A stretch of 64,000 nucleotides of DNA from Ophiosphaerella korrae. Lineage: Eukaryota > Ascomycota > Dothideomycetes > Pleosporales > Phaeosphaeriaceae. The position numbers were made by a program, and so were the translations under genes. The DNA is taken from assembly GCA_028456385.1 (NCBI GenBank), contig JALNQF010000015.1:248001-312000 (forward strand), in the 5' to 3' direction. Of the stretch, positions 44,811 to 55,448 are shown piece by piece. A model generated the notes under the pieces. That model was given only the letters and a program-made list of their open reading frames with translations, did not search any database and was not told the DNA's origin. The first letter of the stretch is position 1. Every line of letters starts with the position of its first letter.

Positions 44811-45650
44811 ATGAATCACGACATGAACATGGTGACGTCGATCTCCATGGCCATGACTGGCATGGCTTCTACTGGTACAGGTATGGCTATGCCTACGTCA
44901 ACTGGCGGGGCTGTGGGAGGCATGGGAGGAATGGGTGGTATGAGCATGGGCGGCAGTTGCAAGATTAGCGTAAGCATATCCAGTCTGGATGGTGACTAGG
45001 TATCGTAGCTGACTTGATCGAAGATGTTATGGAACTGGTATACCATTGATTCCTGTAAGTTTTCCAGTGTCTCAAGCTAACTGTAGTACGGCTATAGAAC
45101 GGTTTGCTTCTACAGGCAGAACTACATTTTCATCACTGTCACATCCGCTGACACCTACGCAGGCTTTATCGCTCGCTCATGGCGCATCAAAAGCCAAGGC
45201 GCGTTCGCCGGCTCTTGCATCGGAGTGATTCTCCTCGTTGTCGTTCTCGAGTTCCTCCGTCGTGCTGGTAAAGAGTACGACCGCTATATCGTTGCTCAAC
45301 ACATCAAGACTCTCGCCCCTGTCGCAGTTACTTCTTCCGCTAGCAGCGAGAATGGTGCAAATACTAACAAGAACCCTCCTGCCACGGCAACACCTGCAAA
45401 TGCCACTATTACTGAGCAACGGTTCCGGCCAAGCATTCTGCAACAAGCTATGCGTGCTCTGCTCCACATGCTTCAGTTTGCTGTCGCGTACTTTGTCATG
45501 TTGTTGGCTATGTATTACAACGGATATATCATTATCTGCATCTTCATCGGCGCGTACATTGGGTACTTCATCTTCGGATATGAAAGTTTCAATATAGGCC
45601 AGGGCGGAAAGGATCGCATGCAGGAAAATGCCACTGTTTGCTGTGGATAG
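44811..45650 (+). CDS. CTR-family high-affinity copper transporter
   Basis: Three exons (44811-44969, 45024-45054, 45163-45650; introns 44970-45023 and 45055-45162) encode 225 residues. The N-terminus is Met-rich (MNHDMNM, TGMAMPT, GGMGGMSMGG), as in copper-capturing CTR ectodomains. TM1 begins near [21 protein letters not shown]. After a cytosolic loop, TM2 (LQFAVAYFVMLLAMYYN) and TM3 with GxxxG (FIGAYIGYFIFGYE) follow. A C-terminal Cys pair (TVCCG) ends the protein, a copper-relay feature. The fold most resembles Ctr3/Ctr4-type plasma-membrane importers. The short 31-nt middle exon is supported because both joins restore the family sequence. It is convergent with the metallothionein gene. 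Confidence 0.93.
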
Positions 45651-46168
45651 GACGGCACTACTTAGCGGTTTGCATCTTGATCCAGACTTGGTTGAGAGAA
45701 GGGCGTTGTCAATTTGGTGAATGGGTTTTATTAGTCACCTCGAGACTGCAGCGTAGCCTACGAATGGTAGAGCACCAGACATTCAGACAGTATACCCAAG
45801 CTAATTTTCATAATAATAAATGACTTCAGCAAGGACATGATGTCCTACAAGTGGTATGTATCGCCCCTACGAAATCAACACACTATAGGGCACCATAGAT
45901 GGGATACTATAAGAAAGTATAATCGAGGATTTAATATTTGATAGTTATAGCATCAATTGTAGTATCTCTCAAGCACACTTTTGCCACCCCAGCCCCAACC
46001 ATGCAACGCCACACAAAGCCTGTGTTCACTTGAGGGACCTATAGCAACCAAACACCCGAAAGCCCCTACACGCTGTTAGTCCGGAATGTTATGTATCCAC
46101 CAGGGCAATGCTCGACTCACTTACTTGCCTTACTCGATCAATAGACGCAAGAGTCCAAGACGAGCCGT
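45651..46168. other. convergent intergenic region, 518 bp
   Basis: 3' flanks of the copper transporter and metallothionein genes; AT-rich near 45890-45970. Nothing else seen. Confidence 0.5.
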
Positions 46169-46332
46169 TTATTTGTGCTATCAAATTGTCAGTACAAAAC
46201 ACATGCATTAAAGACCAGAGGAAAACATACAGGGCATCCAGTGCATGTGCACGACTTTCCGCATCCGCCGTTGGATCCGCAAGTGCAAGTGCCGTTGGTA
46301 GTTGGGCAACCGCAGTCTGTTGAGCCAGGCAT
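46169..46332 (-). CDS. small 8-Cys metallothionein
   Basis: Two exons (46332-46231, 46177-46169; intron 46178-46230, gtatgt...gatag) encode only 36 residues: MPGSTDCGCPTTNGT, CTCGSNGGCGKS, CTCTGCPHK. The eight Cys lie at 7, 9, 16, 18, 24, 28, 30 and 33, mostly as CxC pairs. The size, absence of aromatic residues and short polar tail match fungal copper metallothioneins such as that of Neurospora. It should bind Cu(I), and perhaps Zn or Cd, in the cytosol. Without splicing the frame would add PVCFPLVFNACVLY, which is not family-like. It lies tail to tail with the CTR importer, making an import/storage pair. A repeated box in its promoter is listed separately. Confidence 0.88.
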
Positions 46333-46957
46333 CTTGGTGATGGATTTGATGAGTTCGTTTGAAGGAAGTAGATTGGTGTTTAGAGGTGGAAGTCTGGTTG
46401 ATTGATTGATTGTGATGGAGGAAAGCAATTGATCGCGGATTTCAATTCTTCTTATATACAACGCTGCGCGACTTGTGCGGCTCGGCAAACGTAAGGGTTC
46501 GGCCCACCGCACAAGTCGCTCAGCTCGTTGGCGCACTTCAATCGAGTACGGTAGGTCACCCCGTTTGCAGGCTGGAATTCTCATGCTTGTCTGGGTATGG
46601 GCTGGTACGTTCCTGTTTCTAACACGGAATGGCGATGGCTGATTGGTGGGGTGCGGGGCTGCGTGACTTGTGCGGCGGGTGTACTACGCTTGGTGTGACG
46701 TACTAATGTTTCGATGGGTTAGTGTCGACCGATCGACTTTCGACGAGGAAAAGAGCGGATTGAGGGTATTGTGCGATGGCTGCTGAGGAATCGAGCGCAC
46801 CAGTCCAGTAATTCGCACCAAGACCCAGAATAATGACCGAGGATTTGCAGTCAGTAATACTGCATGTAAAACGGGTATTTTTTTTGCAAACGTCTTGGGT
46901 GCGTGTGCTGGTTTACTGAGCGTACCAGGAGGTCTAATAGTCAACTCTATACATGTG
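46333..46957. other. metallothionein promoter and PMR1 3' flank
   Basis: Holds the promoter of the metallothionein gene. On the minus strand a TATATAAG lies at 46451-46458, about 120 bp above its start codon. It also holds the 3' end of the PMR1 transcript. Confidence 0.55.
46465..46675. promoter_or_regulatory. three copies of an 11-bp box GACTTGTGCGG
   Basis: GACTTGTGCGG occurs at 46470-46480 and 46665-46675 on the plus strand, and as its reverse complement CCGCACAAGTC at 46507-46517. The first two form an inverted pair (gcgacttgtgcgg ... ccgcacaagtcgc) with a 26-nt loop, immediately upstream of the metallothionein TATA box. Exact repetition in a promoter suggests a transcription-factor site, perhaps metal-responsive. 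I do not know a described factor for this motif. Confidence 0.65.
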
Positions 46958-49900
46958 TTATACAACTGTGCTGTACCCGCCTCCATAGCCTCTTCGCCCT
47001 TTCCAGCGAACATAATATTTCCTCCCCTCGTCTGCCCAGAATACACAGCTTGCTACTGCCAAAAGGTGGCATAGATCTAAAAGTCCTAAGGCCTCTGTTT
47101 GGAATACCCTTTGCAGCGGCGGAAAATACACAACCATCATTTGACCGAGAAGACTTCCTGCAACAGCGTAGTTGAACATTCTGTTATCGAAAATACCAAT
47201 TTCTCCAGCAAGGACCGACTTGCTGTTCGAGCGGCAAGTGAGGGCGTTGAACATATCGAAAAGGACGAAGCAGGTGAATGTCATGGTAGTGTCACGAGCC
47301 GTGACTTCGTTGTCGATAGACATTTCCCGGTAATACGTGGTCAAGGTACCGAGCATTATAATAGTGGCAGATTGGAGGACGCGTTGAATCAGAGGACGAG
47401 TGAGAACACGGGCGTGTCGGTGACGAGGTGGTTGAGCCATGACTGCTGGGTCTACAGGCTCAACACCAAGCGATTGAGCAGGTGGGCCATCCATGAGGAT
47501 ATCTGCCAGGTGTTAGTTGATGTATAAAGTTGTTCAAAGCGGGGACGTACTAATCCACAAAATCTGCATGGCATTGAGCGGATTTGGGAAGCCCAAGAAA
47601 GTACTCAATAAGACCAAACTCAGAGCAGCGGCACTGGTGCTGAGCTGGAAGGTTAAAAAATTCTGGATATTGTAGAAGATGCCTTTACCCTCTTCGATAG
47701 CGTTCAAGATGGTGGCAAAGTTATCGTCTGTTAATATCATGTCTGCTGCTTCCTTTGCAACATCTGTGCCTAGCCGGCCCATTGAAATGCCGATATCAGC
47801 CTTCTTCAGCGCAGGCGCGTCGTTGACGCCATCACCTGTCATGGCGACAACATCACCTCGAGATTGAAGTGCTCGGATGATCTTCATCTTGTGCTCGGGG
47901 CTAGTACGGGCGAAAATGGAGGTCGTTGCAATGGTCTGAGCAAGCTCTTCTTCGCTCATCTGATCGAGTTCATCCCCACAAATGACTGAGCGCCCAATGG
48001 CCGAATTCGCGATGATAGGCATTCCAAGACTCTTACCGATGGCCACTGCTGTGGTTTCCGCATCACCTGTGATCATAATCACCTTGACCTTGCCGGCTAT
48101 CAAACGTCGAATAGCCTTTTCTACACCCTTCCGCGGCGGGTCATTCATACCAACAAGACCAGCAAATACTAGATTGCGATACTGTTCGTCATCTCCGAGT
48201 CCCGATTTAGTAGGCAAAGCAGGCGAAGAGGTACCACTTGTGCTCTTGCTCCTCCCTTTCGACGAACCGCTTGCAAAACCGAGTACTCGCAGTCCTTCCT
48301 GAGCCATAGATTCTGCCGCCTTGAGCGCTTCTTGTTTGCGTGCTTGATCTAAGACGATTTCCTTTCCTTCGGCGGTAACATAGGTGTCGCAGCGGTCCAG
48401 CACTCGTTCCAATGCACCCTTGATATAGGCGACGTCTGTCCCCGAGGTCAAGCCTAAACTTCCATTGATGACAACGCCCATCCATTTCCTTTCGGAACTA
48501 AATGGTGTCTCAAACTTGCGCTCGCCAAGCCTTCCTCGCACATCGTCCTCAGCAAAGGCATCTAGGAGGTCAAGGAGAGCAACATCTGTAGGCTGGCCTA
48601 CCCATCGGCTCTTTGCCAAGGAGTTGTCGTCGCCCAGAGTAGACGAGAGTACTGCAGCAGTTGACGCTGACGCAGCTTGGTTACTCAGAAGTCGGGCATT
48701 ATTGACGATATTGCCGATTCGCAGAATATTGCGCGTGGGAGAATCAAGATCTGTTGTCTGGTTCTTCTTCTTGACGTCGATTGGTGTGGGTTCGTCGAAA
48801 TGCCAGAGCTTAGTGACAGTCATATGGTTTGTAGTCAATGTACCTGGACACGGTTAGTCTGGTATTTCTGGAGGCTCTGACGGACAGACTGACCTGTTTT
48901 GTCGGTGCAGACAACGTTGACAGTCGCCAAGGTCTCCACGCTTGGTAGTCGGCGAACGATTGCATCTCGCCTGGACATGCGGAGCACGCCTAAAGCGAGG
49001 GTTACAGTGACGATGATAGGGAGCCCTTCTGGAATGGCAGCAACTGCAAGTGAGACGCCAATCTGAAAGACCTCCAGTATGGCCCAGCCCCGCCAAAGGC
49101 CCACCAGCCCAATAAATGCAATGACGCCGAATGACATGTAGCTCAAATCTTTACCAAGCCGGTCCATTGACATTTGCAATGGCGTCCGCGGGCTCTCGAT
49201 TTCCTGTAACGATGCTGAAATGGCTCCGAACTCGGTTTTGCCCCCAGTGCCAATAACAATTCCCTGGCCATAGCCTGACCGTACCAGTGTTCCCATGAAA
49301 GCGATGTTCTTCTGGTCATTCAACCGGATATCAGCACCCACTGTTCCTGCAGCCTCGGAAGCATAGAATGGCGAACTTGAGCGTTGTGCGCCTGGCGGTT
49401 GGGTGATTCTGTCTGGAATCTTGGGCACTGGCTCATTCTCCCCTGTGAGGTTAGACTCGTCGATTGTCAAATCGGCCGCGTGGGTTATTCGGAGGTCTGC
49501 TGGTATGCGGTCGCCGGTGTGGAACAGGACTAGATCGCCGGGAACTAGTAGAGTAGCAGAAATGGTGGCAGACTTGGCCTCTGCTGCTGCCAGTGACGCA
49601 GGCGTGTCTTTCAGGTTTTGCAGCTCTATGCCCTCAGCTGCGACGCCATTTGGCAGCCTCCTGGTGGGCGACTGCTCCACGCCTGCGCGAATAATGTGTG
49701 CTGAATGCGGGACCAGCTGGTTCAGCGCTTCCAGCGACTTCTCGGATCGATACTCTTGCACGAAGCCCACAGTCACGACAATAGTCACGGCGACGGTGAT
49801 GCTAACGGCGTCGTCAAAATTGCCGATTATGACAGACACGCCTGCCGAGCCCAGCAAGAGGAGAATGAGGGTTTCTTTGAACTGCTTGACGAAGCGAAGC

Positions 49901-50244
49901 CACAGCGGCTCGGGCTCTTCGTGTGGCAGCTCGTTGTGGCCGTGGATGTGTATGCGTGCCGAAGCGTCTGATGCGGAGAGGCCATGGCTTACCGAGGTTT
50001 GAAGTTTCTGGGCGGTTTCCTGGGCTGACAGCAGCGAGTATGCCGATGTCACCGACTGTTGCGATATATGGTCAGTGAACATGTCAGTCTCGAATACGCC
50101 AACGGGCCTGCTTACAGAGGGCGTTGAGCTTCTCGGGGGTGCCGGCTGGGGAGGTTGCAGCGACGGCGAGGCGGCGCGCAGTGGTTTATGGTGTGTAGGG
50201 GCGCCGTGGTGCAGCGGCAGTGAGGGGGTCGCGGCTCTTGACAT
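46958..50244 (-). CDS. PMR1: P-type Ca2+/Mn2+ ATPase, PMR1/SPCA family
   Basis: Three exons (50244-48894, 48843-47551, 47502-46958; introns 48844-48893 and 47503-47550) encode 1062 residues. A Pro/Ser-rich N-terminus of about 60 residues precedes the ATPase core. Motifs are LTGENEPV (actuator TGE), PEGLPI in M4, CTDKTGTLTTN (phosphorylated Asp 448), [23 protein letters not shown], and the M6 segment [20 protein letters not shown] that marks SPCA pumps. The protein pumps Ca2+ and Mn2+ into the Golgi, supporting glycosylation and Mn detoxification. Intron 1 falls exactly between DKTG and TLTTN. About 100 residues longer than yeast Pmr1, mostly from the N-terminus and from inserts such as [14 protein letters not shown]. 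Confidence 0.95.
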
Positions 50245-51171
50245 GTTGGCATGGCCAGAAGGCCAGTGTTGCGCCGCGCTCCAACGTGGCCAGTCTGGTC
50301 AGCGGCGGCGATAAAGGAGGCGAGGCGGCGAGGCCAATTATTGCATGGATACTGCGCTGACAGGAGGCGTCTGGAAAAAAGCGATCAGCTATGCGTGTCC
50401 AAGAGCAAGAAAAGACGTGGGCTTGTTCGCTGAGACCAGAGAATAATATCAAACGCGGCAATCCAGGAGCAGGGGCCAGTTGGCGGCGATCCGGGGTCTG
50501 GTTTGGCCTGCGGTTTCAACATCACTGGCTCGCCTTCAAAAGAGACTGCTATTGTTGGCCATCTGGCCCATGGCTATCTGTCTGTCTGTCTGTCTGTCTG
50601 TCTCGTCTCTTCTGCCACCAGATGCATGTGCAACACGTTTGTTTGTGTGTGCAAGTCAAGTGATGGCGCGCCGTCAGCCCGTGCAGTGATGTGATGTCAT
50701 GCACTCGGCGACGCATGCGGCTGTGTCCTCTGCAAGGACGTGTAGAGTGCAGGAGACATGTCAGGTCAACAGTCGCATCCTTGATTGATTGATTCACCAT
50801 GCAAAATAGCCCGCCAGAGCGCAAGTGAGAAGTCAGGTGAGCGCACGCTGCATGCATCTGGAATGGCTTAGGTAAGCCGCCTCTTGCGCAGTGGCAGATT
50901 CCCAGCCTCAACCTGGTGCCGGCCCAGCCTCCCATCAACCCTGCTTGTCTGCCACCACCACCACCCACCGTCGCGCCTCCTACCCCCCATCATCGCCCCA
51001 TCTCTACCGCCTGCGCTGCCATTGATACGACCGTACCATCTCTGCATCCAAATTTGGTCCTCGTCGGCGCGCGACTTTTGCCTGCGCATCTTCCTGTCGC
51101 CGACGCGCCGGTATAAACAACAACAGCGCCCGACGCGACCACCCACACACGGCCTCTTTTGACCCACCGCC
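50245..51171. other. divergent intergenic region, 927 bp
   Basis: Promoter region between PMR1 (minus) and RAD21 (plus). Contains a TCTG microsatellite. Repeated open frames are due to low complexity. No gene seen. Confidence 0.5.
50577..50600 (+). repeat. (TCTG)6 microsatellite
   Basis: Six uninterrupted TCTG units followed by tctcgtctc, in the upstream region of PMR1. Confidence 0.9.
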
Positions 51172-53112
51172 ATGTTTCTTCCAGAAGACCTTTTGTACAA
51201 GTCGGGCCAGCTTGCTCGCGTCTGGCTGGCCGCCAATCAGCACAAGAAGCTCACCAAAGCCCAGGTCCTGCAGGACAAGATCGACGAGGACATCGAGGTC
51301 ATCATCCGACCTGAGGGCGCTGCTGGCGGCCCCCTTGCCTTGCGCTTGAATGGCCAGCTACTGCTGGGCGTAGTGCGCATCTACCACCGGAAGGCGCACT
51401 ACCTGCACGATGATTGCAATGACGCGTTGTGGAAGATCAAGATGGTATGCAAACAGTGCCCTTCACTCATGGCCATGGCTGACGTGTTCTAGGCTTTCCG
51501 CCCGGGAAACATTGATCTGCCCTCCCAAACCCACGTCGCCAACCCGACAAGCTTAACTCTGCCGGATATGATCACCGATCTGGATCTCCTGGCTCCCATG
51601 CCCGACCCGGCTCTGCTCTTGTCGCAAACTCTCGGTATGAACCTGGGTGTGGAAAACACGACCATTCCGGATTGGGATAACAGCCAGTACCTGTCCGGCA
51701 GCATTGAGCAGGCACCCCACGATCTCAACCCCTTTGAAGAAGATGATGACCTGGAAATTGACCTTGCTGAAAACTTGGAACCACCTCTTCATGAAGGCAC
51801 CAGCATTGAAATCGGTCGTCATGAAGCCTTTGAACGACGCCTATCCGAGGAGTTTGACACAGGCTCCAAATTTGTTGACGAGGATGACATTGATCTTAAT
51901 GTTGGTATTGGTGAGGATGAGACTGAGATACCTGGTACGCCTCACTTGGACTTTGATGGGCCAGACATCACAATGGGTGGCATGACCGAAATGGATCAGC
52001 CAGTCGAACCGTCGCTGGCTGGTGATCTTCCGGTACGGGCCCCTCGTGAGGAGTCTATTCTCAGTGAGCTAGGTGATGAAGAAACAGCAAAACTAGCGGA
52101 AGAAGTCGCTGACCAGAGTACCGCTGCGTTTGTGCTGGAGCAGGAACCACAGGAGGAGGACACTGTTCACCAAGCCCGAGCCAAGCGCCGCAGGGTTATC
52201 GGACAGGACGCTGAGACCATGTTGTCAACTGCTACACTCAGAGACCAGCAACAAAACCGAGAGAAGATTCTCAAGCCTGCTTCGTTCCTACCGCGCGATC
52301 CTCTCCTCATGGCTCTGATTAATATGCAGCGGTCAGGAGGGTTTGTCTCTAGTATTCTTGGGGATGGCCGCAGCCAAGGTTGGGCACCAGAACTGCGCGG
52401 CATTCTCTCATTAGAAGTTGTATCACGTCCAAGCCAGAAACGTAAGCGCGATAGTGGCGTTGCCGATCTGGGTACCGAGGACGAAGACGCTGCTGCCAGC
52501 AAAGAGAAGACTCCCCAGCTAGAATTTGAGCTAGATGACCCAACGCTGGGGGATATAGGCGGAGTCGGCGATAGCAACACGATGCTCGCGGGATCCGACG
52601 ACATGATTCAGCTTCCTGATGACCCTATTCAACGGTTCGAGGAAGAGGAGGACTTTGATTCGCCCATTCCAGATAACTTCGATGATACCACTGCTCCTCT
52701 TGTTCATCCTGATGAGGCCGGGCCAGTGTCCTTGGGAACCAAGCACGCTGTCCATATTTTACGAGAGCGGTTTGGGCCTGAGGCAGAAGAAAGCGAGTCA
52801 GAGCGACAGAAGAATAGCATCGTGTTCCAGAATCTGCTTCCTGAAAGTCGAACATCACGGGCAGACGCGACGAAGATGTTCTTTGAAATCCTTGTTCTTG
52901 CAACAAAGGATGCGATCAAGGTCGAGCAAACTGGTAGCGAAGTTGGAGGTCCGCTTCGTATCCGAGCCAAGCGGGGTCTATGGGGTCAGTGGGCTGAGAC
53001 CGCTGCCAGCGGGGAATTGGCCTCACAAGTACAAACCGCGGTACCAGCGGAAGTCGATCCACCAGCTGAGGCCATATTTCAGGGTCCTCCAGAAGTATCT
53101 GTCTCCGCATAA
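51172..53112 (+). CDS. RAD21: cohesin kleisin subunit RAD21/SCC1
   Basis: Two exons (51172-51444, 51493-53112; intron 51445-51492) encode 630 residues. The N-terminal Smc3-binding domain begins LLYKSGQLARVWLAANQHKKLTKAQVL and includes [33 protein letters not shown]. An acidic middle follows, then a C-terminal winged helix (TKMFFEILVLATKDAIKVEQ) that binds Smc1. The N-terminus MFLPEDLL differs from the usual MFYSETLL but the fold is clear. At residues 195-200 the sequence SIEIGR fits the separase site form [S/E]xExxR, close to the SVEQGR of yeast Scc1, so cleavage after R200 is plausible. It closes the cohesin ring and is cut at anaphase. The meiotic paralog Rec8 is the alternative, but the N-terminal sequence favours Rad21. 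Confidence 0.92.
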
Positions 53113-53476
53113 AAAGGCTTTTCTTGTCCTTGGTCGGTTTTGTAATTCGGTCCTGTTCGATTTAGGGGCAGCTTTACCTGGTGGCGTTGACTGGATACCC
53201 TTTTCTTAGATGTACATGACTTACTATACGATCTTTTGGGTGTGTTTCTGGGGCAATTGGTATCATGACTAGTAGAAGAGTTTGATTGAATGGAGGGAGG
53301 AATGTCCTAATAGTCTTTCATTATGGATGGCTTTTGATTCATGTTGAAACGATAGCGAACGTGTGCATGTGTCAAAGCGAGGTGCAGAAGATGACGTCGT
53401 GTGCAAGGATCGGAACGCGCTGTGCAAAGTTCCGATGGGACAGAAAAATTGGCCTTCACGTCCAGTCATCACCCAA
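53113..53476. other. intergenic, 364 bp
   Basis: RAD21 3' flank and promoter of SUA5. The SUA5 frame is open back to about 53363 here. Confidence 0.5.
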
Positions 53477-54973
53477 ATGCACCCGCGCCGTCCCCGCCTA
53501 CCAAATGTCAAACCCGCAAAGATATTATTCAGTCAGCCTTGCAACCGCTCTCTGGCGCAAGCCGCCACACCACTGTGTATTAGGCCTCATATTACCACGT
53601 TGAACGCATCTTGTCATTATCCGAGACCATCTGCGAAGATGAAGACTGATATCCTATCAGTGGATCCTCAGAGGCTGGGCACAATCACTGTTGCTCCATC
53701 GCAGGCCACACTAATCGACGAGTGGGACATTGAGTATGCACAGGGAAAGGATTACGAGAACTTAAAAAGAGCTGCTGAGGAGATTGTGAGCACAGATGTG
53801 CCTGTTGCTTTTCCAACAGAAACTGTATATGGGCTAGGCGCAGATGCAACAAGAAGCTCTGCTGTGAAGGCAATCTTCGCCGCCAAAGGGCGACCAGCAG
53901 ATAATCCCCTAATCGTACACGTGCACTCGCTGCCTCAGCTGCGCGCCTTGCTTTCTGGAAAGAGCAAGAACTCACCTGGTGAATCACGGGAAGAGAACGA
54001 TCCCATTCCGGCAATATACAGGCCGCTGATTGAGCGCTTCTGGCCCGGCCCGCTCACCATCATTCTACCAGCGCCTGCAAACCCGGTGCTAGCCCCTGAG
54101 GTGACTGCTGGTCTACCGACTTTTGGCGCACGAATGCCCCGCTCTATTCTTGCCCTGGCACTACTGCGCCTATGTGATCGACCACTTGCTGCACCTTCCG
54201 CGAATGCATCGACGCGCCCATCGCCCACCGCAGCAGAACACGTCTTCGACGACCTACAGGAGAAAATACATACCATCATTGACGGTGGGCCATGCGAAGT
54301 TGGTGTGGAAAGCACCGTCGTGGATGGCTTAGCGAGTCCGCCAACCATCCTCCGGCCAGGGGGCATAACTGTAGAACAGCTACGACAGTGTCCTGATTGG
54401 GAGAATGTAGCTACTGGATACAAGGATAAGCAAGAAGGAGGTGCGAGCAAACCAAAAGCTCCTGGAATGAAGTATAGGCACTACAGCCCAAAGGCCGAGG
54501 TCGTTCTTTTCGAAGCTGGAGCGGGGAGTCCGACCATGGAGGAGATGCGTGCGAAGAAGAGGATTGGTATCATTCGGACTAAGACTTGGAAACCCGCACT
54601 GGCTTTGACTATAGAAACACGGCCGACTTCGAAGACGAATGGACATATGGACGGCACAGGGCAGTCTAAAGCCACTCCATCATTACTTGCCAACCCACAG
54701 TCAAGGCCATCAAATTTCCTTCGCTCCGTCATCCAGCACCAATTACCACACGCAGAGCAATACTCAATATCTCCTAATGACGTCAAAGTCTGGGATATCG
54801 CTCTTGGGACAGAAACAGAGGGCGTTGCAAGAGGGCTCTTTTCTGCATTGAGAGAGCTCGATAAGAAGGGTGTCGATGTGATATACGTAGAAGGTATCGA
54901 CGACAAGATTGACGATGACATTGCGGCGGCGGTGATGAATCGGTTACGAAAAGCTGCTGAGATTCGAGTATGA
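53477..54973 (+). CDS. SUA5: threonylcarbamoyl-AMP synthase (SUA5/YrdC family)
   Basis: A single exon encodes 498 residues from ATG 53477, or 444 from ATG 53639. The YrdC domain spans VPVAFPTETVYGLGADATRS, IFAAKGRPADNPLIVHVHS, FWPGPLTIILP, PLAAPSANASTRPSPT and GVESTVVDG. A linker (PGMKYRHYSPKAEV) then leads to the C-terminal SUA5 domain ending IYVEGIDDKIDDDIAAAVMNRL. It makes threonylcarbamoyl-adenylate for tRNA t6A37. The 54 residues between the two ATGs (MHPRRPRLPNVKPAKILFSQ...) are Arg/Lys-rich with no acidic residue, like a mitochondrial presequence. t6A is needed in both compartments, so two starts on one mRNA are likely. A further in-frame ATG at 53363 gives a less convincing leader. 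Confidence 0.93.
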   Translation: MHPRRPRLPNVKPAKILFSQPCNRSLAQAATPLCIRPHITTLNASCHYPRPSAKMKTDILSVDPQRLGTITVAPSQATLIDEWDIEYAQGKDYENLKRAAEEIVSTDVPVAFPTETVYGLGADATRSSAVKAIFAAKGRPADNPLIVHVHSLPQLRALLSGKSKNSPGESREENDPIPAIYRPLIERFWPGPLTIILPAPANPVLAPEVTAGLPTFGARMPRSILALALLRLCDRPLAAPSANASTRPSPTAAEHVFDDLQEKIHTIIDGGPCEVGVESTVVDGLASPPTILRPGGITVEQLRQCPDWENVATGYKDKQEGGASKPKAPGMKYRHYSPKAEVVLFEAGAGSPTMEEMRAKKRIGIIRTKTWKPALALTIETRPTSKTNGHMDGTGQSKATPSLLANPQSRPSNFLRSVIQHQLPHAEQYSISPNDVKVWDIALGTETEGVARGLFSALRELDKKGVDVIYVEGIDDKIDDDIAAAVMNRLRKAAEIRV

Positions 54974-55448
54974 AGATGAAGGTTCAAGTATATCTCGGAA
55001 TCACTAAGCGGGTGAAGGTGTATAGTATATCATCTCACGTTATATGATAGATAGAGTTGATGGAAGATATCTAGTTGTGAGTCGATTGACACATCAATTA
55101 GCACTAGTCACAGGCACAAATAGTCGGCAGTTTCTTAGTGCAACTCGCCGTCTCTAAGCCATAGCTCATTTAAATGTCATCGAGTAATTGAAATTTCGCA
55201 TTGCCCTGTGTCTGCTGGGCGAGGGTGATAGCTGTGAAAAGCAATTGGTCGCGTACCTTGTGAAGGATACCGGACACGTGACACAAACAAACACTATGTA
55301 AAAGGGAACAAGCATGACTCAAAATCTGCTGACACCTTTTACAGCTGGTGGAACCAAGAACCACGCACTATCTTCTTACTAAAAGTCCAGCTGCTCCTCA
55401 TCCACAACTGCGCTGTGTACAGCCCACGAACATAACCCACAGCGTATC
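54974..55448. other. intergenic, 475 bp
   Basis: SUA5 3' flank and upstream region of a small secreted candidate. Nothing else seen. Confidence 0.5.

Noticed and set aside
46189..46584. 131-aa minus-strand frame reading into the metallothionein
   Set aside because: The part upstream of the ATG at 46332 lies in the promoter, with the TATA box and repeated boxes; only the last 34 codons before the intron are metallothionein.
50549..51243. Several 80-140 aa frames between PMR1 and RAD21
   Set aside because: They arise from the TCTG microsatellite and low-complexity flanks and overlap on both strands.
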